This document shows, piece after piece, positions 1 through 5,553 of a stretch of DNA of 5,553 nucleotides. Made by a program: the position numbers and the translations under genes. Source of the stretch: Paracoccaceae bacterium. Lineage in GTDB: Bacteria; Pseudomonadota; Alphaproteobacteria; Rhodobacterales; Rhodobacteraceae. Location of the stretch: the NCBI GenBank assembly GCA_003565055.1, contig PXDM01000518.1, positions 1 through 5,553 of the forward strand. The letters run 5' to 3'. The notes below the pieces were generated by a model that did no database searches, had not been told where the DNA came from, and worked only from the letters and a program-made list of their open reading frames with translations. Position 1 is the stretch's first letter. Every line of letters begins with the position of its first letter.

Positions 1-563
1 AAAATCGAGGCGCCCGAAATTGAGTACTTGGACGAATTAATAAGTTGCCGTGCTTTGAGCGCTGGCTCCCCACTAGGCTTGACGCAAGAAAACTCGCTTC
101 TCTTGCCTGTCCAAATTTTCACGGGTCGTCCAATTCGCTCGATGATCTTGTCCGCCCCCAACTGCTCGACCGCCGCTGTGATGCGGTCGGTCATGTGGCC
201 TTCCTGCTCCAGCCGGTTGGTCTTGTGCTTCAACCATGTGCCATAGATCACGAAAGGCGCACCGAGAATGGCCGCGATCAGTGCGCCGAGGCCGAAGGAA
301 GTGTCGCTGAGCGTGGCACCCTTGATCCCGCTGAACACTTCCCACAGCCCCCAGAGCGTGGCCCCGAGTAAAAGCAACCAGATCGCGGCGAGCACGACGA
401 AACATGCCCGAAGAGCAAGATGGGTTGTGCGGTCAATCAAGCTTTTGGAGCCCCGCCATACGATAGCGATCAGGGCTATCGCGATCAGGTAGCAGAGGAA
501 GCTGATCGAGAAATAGACGCTCTGCAATGTCACAAAGGGCAGGGTCACAGGGTCCGATGGCAT
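1..563 (-). CDS. N-terminal part of a three-helix membrane protein, probably of a pentapeptide-repeat-associated family (partial, runs off left edge)
   Basis: An open minus-strand frame starts at the ATG at 563-561 and reaches the window edge without a stop, giving 187 complete residues from MPSDPVTLPF onward. A purine-rich AGAGGA lies about 9 bases upstream of the ATG, which supports this start. Three hydrophobic helices are visible at about residues 16-36, 51-77 and 90-110. A charged, probably cytoplasmic stretch follows (KHKTNRLEQEGHMTDRITAA, then VEQLGADK). The block GAPFVIYGTW...EQEGHMTDRI...VEQLGADK resembles, from memory, alphaproteobacterial membrane proteins that carry pentapeptide repeats further downstream. 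That C-terminal part would lie outside the window, so the repeats themselves are not seen. Function is unknown. A weak TTGACC hexamer at 625-620, just past the upstream terminator, could be a -35 element, but no convincing -10 follows. Base composition drops in the last 120 bases toward the left edge. The gene is certain as an open frame; the family assignment is moderate. Confidence 0.75.
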   Translation of the reverse strand, partial: MPSDPVTLPFVTLQSVYFSISFLCYLIAIALIAIVWRGSKSLIDRTTHLALRACFVVLAAIWLLLLGATLWGLWEVFSGIKGATLSDTSFGLGALIAAILGAPFVIYGTWLKHKTNRLEQEGHMTDRITAAVEQLGADKIIERIGRPVKIWTGKRSEFSCVKPSGEPALKARQLINSSKYSISGASI

Positions 564-621
564 CGCGGCTGTCCTCTCATCTCGCAGGCCCCCTCATGCA
601 AAGCGGGAAGGGGGTGGGAGG

Positions 622-659
622 TCAAACGAAAACGGCACCCGCATCGTTGCGGGTGCCGT
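622..659 (-). terminator. Intrinsic (Rho-independent) terminator of the outer-membrane barrel gene
   Basis: A perfect 12-bp inverted repeat pairs 632-643 (ACGGCACCCGCA) with 648-659 around the 4-base loop TCGT. Read on the minus strand, the GC-rich hairpin is followed directly by TTTTCGTTTG. It lies 27 bases past the stop of the minus-strand gene ending at 687 and before the next minus-strand gene starting at 563. It therefore ends the barrel-protein transcript and separates the two genes. There is no U-tract on the plus-strand side, so it is directional. Confidence 0.92.
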
Positions 660-686
660 CGAGCCTTGGACCCTCTCGGGGGCCGG

Positions 687-1700
687 TCAGCGCGCGATGC
701 CGTTGGGCGCGCCGAAGCTGCGGATGTAGGAGAGCGGGCTGGTCGCGTCGCGGAACTGGTCGAACGGGCTCTGATAGGCCGCGTTGCTCGATCCGCTGTC
801 GCGCCCGAAGGGCACGGCGACGGCGAGTTCGACGCGCCGGGTGGAGTTTTCGCCCGATGCGTTGCTGCGCGCGGCGGCGATGCTCAGGTCAATCGGCTGG
901 TCGCCCGCGTCAAACCGCGCGCCGAGGCCGAATTGCGCCGTGGTGCGCGTGCGGATATCCGTGCCCCGGACCACGCCCAGATCAGCATGCACTGTCACCG
1001 GCAGGCCAGCAACCGCTTCGAGCGCATAGCTCACGCCGATATTGCCGTCATTGACGCGCTCGCGCCCGTCCTCATCGCGCAGGCGCACATGGCGCAGATA
1101 GCCCGAAACGCTGAAATCCTCGGTCAGGTCCTGCGAGGCCCCGAGGCCCGTGATGAAGAGCCGATCATCCTCGACCCGTGCGTAGGAGGTGGTCCCGACG
1201 ATGGTGGTGGTGTCTTGCGGTGCATATTCCCCGACCGAAGACAGCTCCCAGCCCGTATCGCGCCGACGGAAGCGGTTGCGATCCCAGGAGGCGACACGCC
1301 CGGCGCGCAAGGTGTAGCTGAGGCCGTAATCCTCGTAGGTTCCGAGCAGGCCGAAGCTCACATTGTAGCGGGTTGGATCGTCACTATCGCGCAGGCCAAG
1401 GCCTTCGAAATAGCTGCCCAGCCGGAATTCGTTGGTGATCGCATAGCTGGTCGCGCTGCGCCCGTAGAAAACTCCGGTGCTTGTACCGTTGTAGTTGAAG
1501 ATATCCAGCGCCCCTTCGACGCGCCAGGCGTCGTAATCAAAGCGAGCACCGAGTTCGGCGCGCGGGGCGTAGACTGTCTCACTTCCGTTTTTCAGTTGCG
1601 TGGTGCTCAGTCGCACGCTGCCGCTGGGATCATCCATCATCTGTGCACCCGCGACCGAGGCGACACTGCTCATCAGAAGCCCCAATACCAATTTTCTCAT
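687..1700 (-). CDS. Secreted protein, predicted outer-membrane beta-barrel
   Basis: The gene encodes 337 residues starting MRKLVLGLLM. Residues 1-19 form a Sec signal peptide: positive n-region, hydrophobic core, and an A17-G18-A19 site before Q20. The mature part contains about 14 short stretches of alternating polar and hydrophobic residues separated by charged turns, as in a beta-barrel. Examples are APRAELGARFDY near 45-56, AWRVEGALDIFNY 58-70, YNVSFGLLGTYE 112-123, FSVSGYLRHVRL 196-207, VTVHADLGVVRG 235-246 and TRRVELAVAVPFG 287-299. No Cys is present. I do not recognise a named family, and the function (porin, adhesin or other) is open. The ATG at 1700-1698 is chosen over the in-frame ATG at 1736 because AAGGGA sits about 7 bases upstream and the signal peptide begins exactly there. 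A tail of about 38 residues follows the last predicted strand, which is unusual for a barrel. An intrinsic terminator follows the gene. Confidence 0.85.
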   Translation of the reverse strand: MRKLVLGLLMSSVASVAGAQMMDDPSGSVRLSTTQLKNGSETVYAPRAELGARFDYDAWRVEGALDIFNYNGTSTGVFYGRSATSYAITNEFRLGSYFEGLGLRDSDDPTRYNVSFGLLGTYEDYGLSYTLRAGRVASWDRNRFRRRDTGWELSSVGEYAPQDTTTIVGTTSYARVEDDRLFITGLGASQDLTEDFSVSGYLRHVRLRDEDGRERVNDGNIGVSYALEAVAGLPVTVHADLGVVRGTDIRTRTTAQFGLGARFDAGDQPIDLSIAAARSNASGENSTRRVELAVAVPFGRDSGSSNAAYQSPFDQFRDATSPLSYIRSFGAPNGIAR

Positions 1701-1747
1701 GGTTTTTTCCCTTTGCTTAACCTGCAGGCTCGACACTGCGGTGCTGA

Positions 1748-1753
1748 ATCATA
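1748..1753 (-). promoter_or_regulatory. Candidate -10 element for the outer-membrane barrel gene
   Basis: Read on the minus strand, 1753-1748 is TATGAT, five of six bases of the sigma-70 -10 consensus. It would place the transcript start near 1741, about 40 bases before the ATG at 1700. The hexamer at the usual -35 position (1776-1771, ACTCCC) does not match the consensus. That suggests an activator-dependent promoter, or that the call is wrong. Confidence 0.35.
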
Positions 1754-1759
1754 GCGTGA

Positions 1760-1781
1760 GGGATGAGTCGGGGAGTAGTCG
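1760..1781. repeat. Two tandem 11-bp repeats upstream of the barrel-gene -10
   Basis: GGGATGAGTCG (1760-1770) is followed immediately by GGGAGTAGTCG (1771-1781), identical at 9 of 11 positions. The repeat length equals about one helical turn. The pair ends 6 bases upstream of the candidate TATGAT and occupies the place of a missing -35. This is the geometry known for DNA sites of PhoB/OmpR-family response regulators. The regulator itself cannot be named from the sequence. Confidence 0.45.
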
Positions 1782-1879
1782 GGGGCGCAAGAAAACAGGC
1801 AGATGTGACTTCGCAGCACCAGAGTTGCGCGTCTGCGCGCCGGTCTTGGGCAAACAGCGTCGATTTCGGGCTATTTCTG

Positions 1880-1893
1880 TTGCACAAATGCAA
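1880..1893. promoter_or_regulatory. Perfect palindrome TTGCA-N4-TGCAA, candidate operator
   Basis: TTGCA (1880-1884), CAAA, TGCAA (1889-1893) is a perfect 5-bp-arm dyad in the divergent intergenic region. It is centred about 60 bases upstream of the candidate -10 of the DUF3422 gene and about 49 bases from the second TGC/GCA dyad at 1930-1940. Both share TGC...GCA half-sites, so one regulator could bind both. A chance occurrence cannot be excluded. Confidence 0.35.
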
Positions 1894-1929
1894 GGGCTAC
1901 CACGCGCAAAGCACCGCCCCTTTCCTTTG

Positions 1930-1940
1930 CTGCGTTGCAG
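1930..1940. promoter_or_regulatory. CTGC-N3-GCAG dyad, candidate PhaR-type operator
   Basis: CTGC (1930-1933), GTT, GCAG (1937-1940), followed by A, matches the TGC-rich palindrome reported, to my recollection, for the polyhydroxyalkanoate regulator PhaR in Paracoccus and Rhodobacter. It ends 2 bases before the candidate -10 TAATAT of the DUF3422 gene, a position that would suit repression. Eight defined bases are few, and no PHA gene lies in the window, so the regulator assignment is tentative. Confidence 0.35.
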
Positions 1941-1942
1941 AA

Positions 1943-1948
1943 TAATAT
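1943..1948 (+). promoter_or_regulatory. Candidate -10 element for the DUF3422 gene
   Basis: TAATAT lies in an otherwise GC-rich region and would put the transcript start near 1955, giving a leader of about 29 bases before the ATG at 1984. The -35 region around 1920-1926 (CTTTCCT) is a poor match to TTGACA. It is the most AT-rich spot directly upstream of the gene. Confidence 0.35.
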
Positions 1949-1983
1949 CGTGACCTGACCCATAGCCACAAGGCGCTGCCCGT

Positions 1984-3270
1984 ATGCCGTCCATCAAGGA
2001 TTACTCCAATCGTTACGCGCTGGTCAATGAACTGCATGCGCGCCCGGCGCCGAAGATCACTGTGCCGGGCGTGGCGGTGTTCATCGCCCTCAAGCCCGAG
2101 CGCGAGGCCGCCAAACGTGACCGCGCGCGTGACCGTGCGCATCTGGAAGCATTGCTCGACCGGCACGGGGCAGGCCATCCGGCCCCCGGTGCCACGCATC
2201 ATTCCGCGGATCTGGGGCGGCATCATGTCAAATGGGAGAGCCATACCGAATTCGTCACTTACACCGCCTATGAGCAGGTTCAGGCGACGCGTGTCTTTGA
2301 TCCGTCCAGCTTTGATGTCTTTCCCGAAAACTGGCTCAACGAGTCGCAAGGCAATCGGCTGACCTCGATCCTGTTCCAGATCGAAGAGATGCAGGACGAT
2401 TCCACTGTGATGCTCGACAAGCTGCTCGACTGGTTTGTGCCTGAGAGCCTGGCTGCCTCTTATGTCATAGACAAGTCAGCGATTATTGCGAGCGATTTTC
2501 GCATAGATCAAGCCGGTCACATCCGCATGGCGGTGTTTGTCAAGCGTGGCACAGGCGGACGCCGCGTCGGGCGGATCATCCAGCGGCTCTGCGAGATCGA
2601 AACCTACAAGACCATTTCGATGCTGGGGCTGATGCGCTCGCGGGGCTTGTCGCCCAAGATGACCCAACTGGATGACCGCTTGTCGCGCCTCACCCGCGCC
2701 ATGACCGAGCCGGAATCGCAATCAGCCGAGACCTTGGACGCGTTGCTCGCGATCTCGTCGGAGCTTGAGAACATGATGGTCGAGACCTCGTTCCGCTTCG
2801 GGGCGACAGGCGCATATGAGGCGTTGGTGCATCAGCGCATCGAGGTCTTGCGCGAGGAGCGTTTCAACGGGCGTCAGACATTGCATGAATTCATGACCCG
2901 GCGCTATGATCCGGCGATGCGCACTGTGAAATCGGCAGAAGCGCGGCTGAGCAAGATGGCCGAACGGGCGATGCGCGCGGGCCAGCTTCTGGGCACGCGG
3001 GTCGATGTGGAGCGTTCAGCACAAAATCAGGCATTGCTCGCGAGTATGGACAAGCGCGCCGACATGCAGTTGCGGCTGCAGAATACGGTCGAAGGGCTGT
3101 CCGTGGTCGCGATCAGCTATTATGCAGTCAATCTGGTCGCCTATGTGGCGCAGCCCGCGGTAATGGAACCCCTCGGCATTTCCAGGGGCGTGGGGATGGC
3201 CATTCTCGCTCCGCTGGTCGTGCTCGGCGTCTGGGGCATGGTGCGCCGGATCCGGCACCATTTCGAATAA
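1984..3270 (+). CDS. DUF3422 family membrane-anchored protein
   Basis: A 428-residue protein of the DUF3422 family (COG4949-type uncharacterised membrane-anchored proteins). Recognition rests on the N-terminal YALVNELHARP at 11-21, HVKWESHTEFVTYT at 81-94 and the central ETYKTISMLGLM at 206-217. The first roughly 240 residues look like a mixed soluble domain. Residues about 245-365 are strongly helical and charged, with coiled-coil character. Two hydrophobic segments close the protein, at about 371-391 and 402-421, separated by a short PAVMEPLG linker; the protein ends in the basic RRIRHHFE. This topology points to a cytoplasmic domain held on the inner membrane. Length is in the expected range. 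No catalytic residues are recognised and the function is unknown. The start is ATG 1984, with AAGGCG about 8 bases upstream. The gene is divergent from the barrel gene and convergent with the ABC exporter, 3 bases between the stops. Confidence 0.92.
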   Translation: MPSIKDYSNRYALVNELHARPAPKITVPGVAVFIALKPEREAAKRDRARDRAHLEALLDRHGAGHPAPGATHHSADLGRHHVKWESHTEFVTYTAYEQVQATRVFDPSSFDVFPENWLNESQGNRLTSILFQIEEMQDDSTVMLDKLLDWFVPESLAASYVIDKSAIIASDFRIDQAGHIRMAVFVKRGTGGRRVGRIIQRLCEIETYKTISMLGLMRSRGLSPKMTQLDDRLSRLTRAMTEPESQSAETLDALLAISSELENMMVETSFRFGATGAYEALVHQRIEVLREERFNGRQTLHEFMTRRYDPAMRTVKSAEARLSKMAERAMRAGQLLGTRVDVERSAQNQALLASMDKRADMQLRLQNTVEGLSVVAISYYAVNLVAYVAQPAVMEPLGISRGVGMAILAPLVVLGVWGMVRRIRHHFE

Positions 3271-3273
3271 TGC

Positions 3274-5061
3274 TCAGGCAGCACGCTCGGCGGTGAATTG
3301 CAGCCGCGCGAGACGGGCATAGAGCCCGTTTTCGGCGACGAGTTCGTCATGCGTGCCTGTGGCCACAATGCGCCCGTCATCAAAGACCACGATCCGGTCA
3401 GCCTGTTTCACAGTGGCGAGCCGATGCGCGATGACGATGGTCGTGCGATCTTTCGACAGGTGATCGACAGCGCGCTGCACTGCGGCCTCGGATTCGGCAT
3501 CGAGCGCGCTCGTGGCCTCATCGAGCAGCAGAATCGGTGCATCACGCAGAATGGCGCGCGCGAGCGCGATGCGCTGACGCTGACCACCCGAGAGCATCAC
3601 GCCACGTTCGCCAAGCTGGGTCTTGTAGCGCTCGGGCAGTTTTTCGATGAAGGCATGCGCATTGGCAGCGCGTGCGGCGGCGATCACTTCGTCATCGCGC
3701 GCATCGGGGCGACCGAAGCGGATATTGTCCAGCGCCGAAGTGGCAAAAATCACGGGCTCTTGCGGCACCAGCGCGAGGGCCTTGCGGAACTCCGTGCGGG
3801 TCATGTCGCGCAGGTCCACCCCGTCGATCCGGACGCTTCCCTTGAGCGGATCATAAAAGCGCATCAGCAGTTGCAGGATTGTGGTCTTGCCCGCGCCAGA
3901 GGGGCCGACCAGCGCCACGGTCTCGCCCGCGCGGACCTGCAGGCTGACGCCTTCGAGCGCCTGCTGGCCGGGACGGGTAGGGTAGTGGAAATGCACGTCC
4001 TCGAAACTGACGGCGCCCCGTGTGGGCTGGGGCAGGGGGCGTGGCGCGACCGGGTCTTGCACGGCGTCAGTGGCCTGCAGCAATTCGACCAGCCGCTCGG
4101 TGGCACCGGCAGCGCGCTGCAATTCCGACCAGATTTCCGACAGCGCACCGACGGAGCCCGCGACAATCACGGCGTAGATCACGAATTGCGCCAATTCGCC
4201 GGGGGACATGACGCCTGCGGATACATCGCGCGCGCCCACCCAGAGCGTCCCGAGGATGCCTGCGAAAACGAGGAAGATCACGATCACCGTGAGCAGCGCG
4301 CGCGTGAAGATGCGGCGGCGCGCGACATCGAAGCTGGTCTCGGTCACCGCGTCAAAGGCCGCGCGGCTTGCGGCCTCATGGGTGTTGGCCTGCACGGTCT
4401 GCACAGCGCTGAGCGCCTCCGAGGCATTGCCCGAGGATGCCGCAATCCAGTCCTGATTTTCGCGGCTGAGCCGACGCAGCTTGCGTCCCATGACCACAAT
4501 CGGCACGATGATCGCAGGCACCATCAGCAGCACAAAGCCCATCAGCTTGGCCGAGGTCAGCCCCAGCAGGATCAGCCCGCCGATCAGCATCAGCGCGTTG
4601 CGCAGCGCGATGGAGACGGAAGAGCCGATGACCGACTGGATGAGCGTCGTGTCGGTGGTCAGCCGCGAGAGCACCTCGCCGGTCATGATGCGCTCGTAGA
4701 AGGCAGGTGAGCGGTCGATGACGCGCGAGAACAGCGCCTTGCGGATATCAGCGACGATACGCTCGCCCAGTCGCGTGACGAAGTAATAGCGCAGCCCGGT
4801 GCCCAGCGCGAGCAGCATGGCCAAGCCGAAAGCCCCGCCGAAATACTGGTTCAGCAGTTCCATCTCGCGTGCCTCGAACCCGTCGACCACGCGGCGCACT
4901 GCGAGCGGCAAGGTCAGCGTGATGGCCGCGGTTGTCACCAGCGCGAGGATCGCCACGCCCAGGAGCAGACGGTAGGGGCGAATGAAGGGCCATAACCCTT
5001 TCAGCGCGCTCATGTTGCGGGATTTGGCCCGCGCATCGAGCGCGGCGGAACTGTCAGTCAT
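3274..5061 (-). CDS. ABC-type exporter, fused membrane and ATPase domains (ABCB/MsbA-related half-transporter)
   Basis: The gene encodes 595 residues, the usual length of a half-size exporter that works as a homodimer in the inner membrane. Six predicted helices lie at about 32-54, 73-93, 148-168, 172-192, 255-275 and 287-307. The nucleotide-binding domain covers about 350-590 and is complete: aromatic A-loop Y360, Walker A GPSGAGKT 386-393, Q-loop Q434, signature LSGGQ 490-494, Walker B ILLLDE 510-515 with catalytic E515, D-loop SALD 518-521 and H-loop H546. It resembles the alphaproteobacterial MsbA-related group rather than true MsbA, so the substrate (lipid, drug or peptide) cannot be told. 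The start is ATG 5061. The nearest upstream purine run is a weak AAGAG, while a strong GGGGAGG sits about 20 bases away; an in-frame stop further upstream and no other start codon leave little choice. No partner gene adjoins it. It is divergent from the universal stress gene. Confidence 0.95.
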   Translation of the reverse strand: MTDSSAALDARAKSRNMSALKGLWPFIRPYRLLLGVAILALVTTAAITLTLPLAVRRVVDGFEAREMELLNQYFGGAFGLAMLLALGTGLRYYFVTRLGERIVADIRKALFSRVIDRSPAFYERIMTGEVLSRLTTDTTLIQSVIGSSVSIALRNALMLIGGLILLGLTSAKLMGFVLLMVPAIIVPIVVMGRKLRRLSRENQDWIAASSGNASEALSAVQTVQANTHEAASRAAFDAVTETSFDVARRRIFTRALLTVIVIFLVFAGILGTLWVGARDVSAGVMSPGELAQFVIYAVIVAGSVGALSEIWSELQRAAGATERLVELLQATDAVQDPVAPRPLPQPTRGAVSFEDVHFHYPTRPGQQALEGVSLQVRAGETVALVGPSGAGKTTILQLLMRFYDPLKGSVRIDGVDLRDMTRTEFRKALALVPQEPVIFATSALDNIRFGRPDARDDEVIAAARAANAHAFIEKLPERYKTQLGERGVMLSGGQRQRIALARAILRDAPILLLDEATSALDAESEAAVQRAVDHLSKDRTTIVIAHRLATVKQADRIVVFDDGRIVATGTHDELVAENGLYARLARLQFTAERAA

Positions 5062-5121
5062 AGGTTCTGGCTCTTGCTTGTCCTCCCCGGTTTAGGTCAG
5101 CACGCCTTTGGGAGCAAGCCC

Positions 5122-5141
5122 TGCCGCCTGTCTGTGCGGCA
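5122..5141. repeat. Short inverted repeat in the upstream region of the ABC exporter gene
   Basis: TGCCGC (5122-5127) and GCGGCA (5136-5141) are perfect 6-bp arms around an 8-base loop. It lies 61-80 bases before the ABC start codon, probably in the leader of that transcript. No T-run follows on either strand, so it is not a canonical terminator. Function is unknown. Confidence 0.3.
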
Positions 5142-5183
5142 CGGTGATCCGACTGAAAGCCCCTGTGCAAAGGCGCGGCGCGA

Positions 5184-5207
5184 CCGAAAATTTCGCAGAA
5201 ATGTCGG
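5184..5207. repeat. Imperfect 24-base dyad in the ABC/UspA divergent region
   Basis: CCGA (5184-5187) pairs with TCGG (5204-5207), and ATTTC (5190-5194) pairs with GAAAT (5198-5202), around a GCA centre, with an unpaired internal stretch between. It lies between the two divergent genes, about 100 bases from each start, and could be a regulator site serving either. No family consensus is recognised. Confidence 0.3.
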
Positions 5208-5232
5208 AAAAGCTTAACAGCGCGTTCATAAT

Positions 5233-5259
5233 TTGAAAAACTCCTCACGTATGCGTGAG
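5233..5259 (+). promoter_or_regulatory. Candidate promoter/operator region of the universal stress protein gene
   Basis: A perfect dyad, CTCACG (5244-5249), TATG, CGTGAG (5254-5259), lies 44-59 bases upstream of the UspA start codon. TTGAAA at 5233-5238 is a possible -35 (four of six bases), but no good -10 follows at 16-18 bases. Alternatively CATAAT (5227-5232) is a -10 and the dyad sits in the early transcript. TATGCGT (5250-5256) and TATGTGT (5261-5267) also form an 11-base-spaced direct repeat. The dyad is directly visible; the exact promoter is not settled. Confidence 0.4.
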
Positions 5260-5302
5260 ATATGTGTATGGTTTGGAAACAGAAGCTGACAGGAGAAGGG
5301 AC

Positions 5303-5553
5303 ATGGCAGACATCTACCTGATTGCCTATGACGGCAGTGAGACCGCTGAACGAGCGCTCAGTTACGGGGCTGAGCGGGCCAAGGCGGCGGGGGCCGCGAT
5401 CATTCTGGCCCATGTGCTGGAATGGTCCCCCTATTCCTTTTTGAGCGCCGAGGAAGTGGCCGAGCGCCACAAGCGGCGCAAGGAAGAAGTGGGGCGGGCG
5501 GAATCCGTGATCCTCGATCCGATCCGCAAGAAACTGAGCGCGCAGGGGCTGAG
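5303..5553 (+). CDS. Universal stress protein, UspA family (N-terminal part, runs off right edge)
   Basis: The frame opens at ATG 5303, with AGGAG at 5291-5295 about 7 bases upstream, and stays open to the window end (83 complete residues). MADIYLIAYDGSETAERALS has the first beta-strand and the conserved Asp (D10) followed by GS that starts the Usp fold. The helix ALSYGAERAKAAG and second strand AAIILAHVLEW (H37, V38) follow. A charged helix from about residue 49 (AEEVAERHKRRKEEVGRAES) comes next, as in other Usp domains. The usual length is about 140-160 residues for a single domain, so roughly half is seen. The glycine-rich nucleotide-binding motif that separates ATP-binding from non-binding members would lie in the missing part. 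It is a cytoplasmic, usually dimeric stress or energy-limitation protein. It has its own upstream region, divergent from the ABC exporter. Confidence 0.9.
   Translation, partial: MADIYLIAYDGSETAERALSYGAERAKAAGAAIILAHVLEWSPYSFLSAEEVAERHKRRKEEVGRAESVILDPIRKKLSAQGL

Noticed and set aside
73..405. 110-residue minus-strand open frame starting MFRRARRD
   Set aside because: It is a different frame of the same minus strand inside the membrane-protein gene at 1-563, which has a ribosome-binding site, membrane helices and family resemblance. This frame is an Arg/His-rich shadow.
1721..1728. CCTGCAGG palindrome in the leader of the barrel gene
   Set aside because: It is an 8-base palindrome without spacer or partner, common by chance in GC-rich DNA, and lacks the spacer of the PhaR-type dyad at 1930-1940.
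1701..1736. Twelve-residue N-terminal extension of the barrel protein (upstream ATG at 1736)
   Set aside because: The extension (MSSLQVKQREKT) would precede an otherwise perfect signal peptide, and the ATG at 1700 has its own well-spaced AAGGGA.
420..1754. 444-residue plus-strand open frame opposite the barrel gene
   Set aside because: It is longer than the gene it overlaps, but its product is Ala/Arg/Gly-rich without recognisable motifs. It spans the terminator and two minus-strand genes, while the opposite strand encodes a clean signal peptide and barrel pattern. It is a high-GC antisense shadow.
1763..1945. Small plus-strand open frame in the divergent intergenic region
   Set aside because: There is no ribosome-binding site of note and no protein-like pattern, and it overlaps the promoter-like elements of both neighbours.
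3298..4710. 470-residue plus-strand open frame opposite the ABC exporter
   Set aside because: The minus strand carries every ABC motif. The plus-strand product is His/Arg/Gly-rich and resembles no family, as expected for an antisense shadow of GC-rich coding DNA.
5054..5470. 138-residue minus-strand open frame through the ABC/UspA intergenic region
   Set aside because: It covers the start of the UspA gene on the other strand and the promoter region, and its composition is not protein-like.

Overview
The window looks like ordinary chromosomal DNA of a high-GC alphaproteobacterium, most likely of the Rhodobacteraceae. The codon bias, the DUF3422 membrane protein, the MsbA-related half-size ABC exporter and the membrane protein at the left edge all fit that group. 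This is judged by eye from protein style, not from a database search. No rRNA, tRNA, CRISPR array, transposase, integrase or insertion-sequence end was seen.

Layout, left to right: (1) minus strand, 563 to beyond the left edge: the N-terminal 187 residues of a three-helix membrane protein of a family often seen in this order. (2) A strong intrinsic terminator at 622-659 on the minus strand. It ends the transcript of (3), a minus-strand gene (1700 to 687) for a secreted, predicted outer-membrane beta-barrel protein. (4) A 283-base divergent intergenic region with candidate promoters for both neighbours, an 11-base tandem repeat and two TGC/GCA palindromes. (5) Plus strand, 1984-3270: a DUF3422 membrane-anchored protein. 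(6) Minus strand, 5061-3274: a complete half-size ABC exporter, convergent with gene 5 and separated from it by only 3 bases. (7) A 241-base divergent region with several dyads. (8) Plus strand, 5303 to beyond the right edge: the N-terminal 83 residues of a UspA-type universal stress protein.

The five genes do not form one operon. Orientation alternates (-, -, +, -, +), so most genes appear to have their own promoter, and the terminator separates genes 1 and 3. The shared theme is the cell envelope: an outer-membrane barrel, two inner-membrane proteins of unknown role and an exporter, with a cytoplasmic stress protein alongside. No dedicated multi-gene system is evident. The points most worth a second look are the regulatory architecture of the 1701-1983 region, the CorA-like shape of the DUF3422 protein, and the change of base composition at the left edge.
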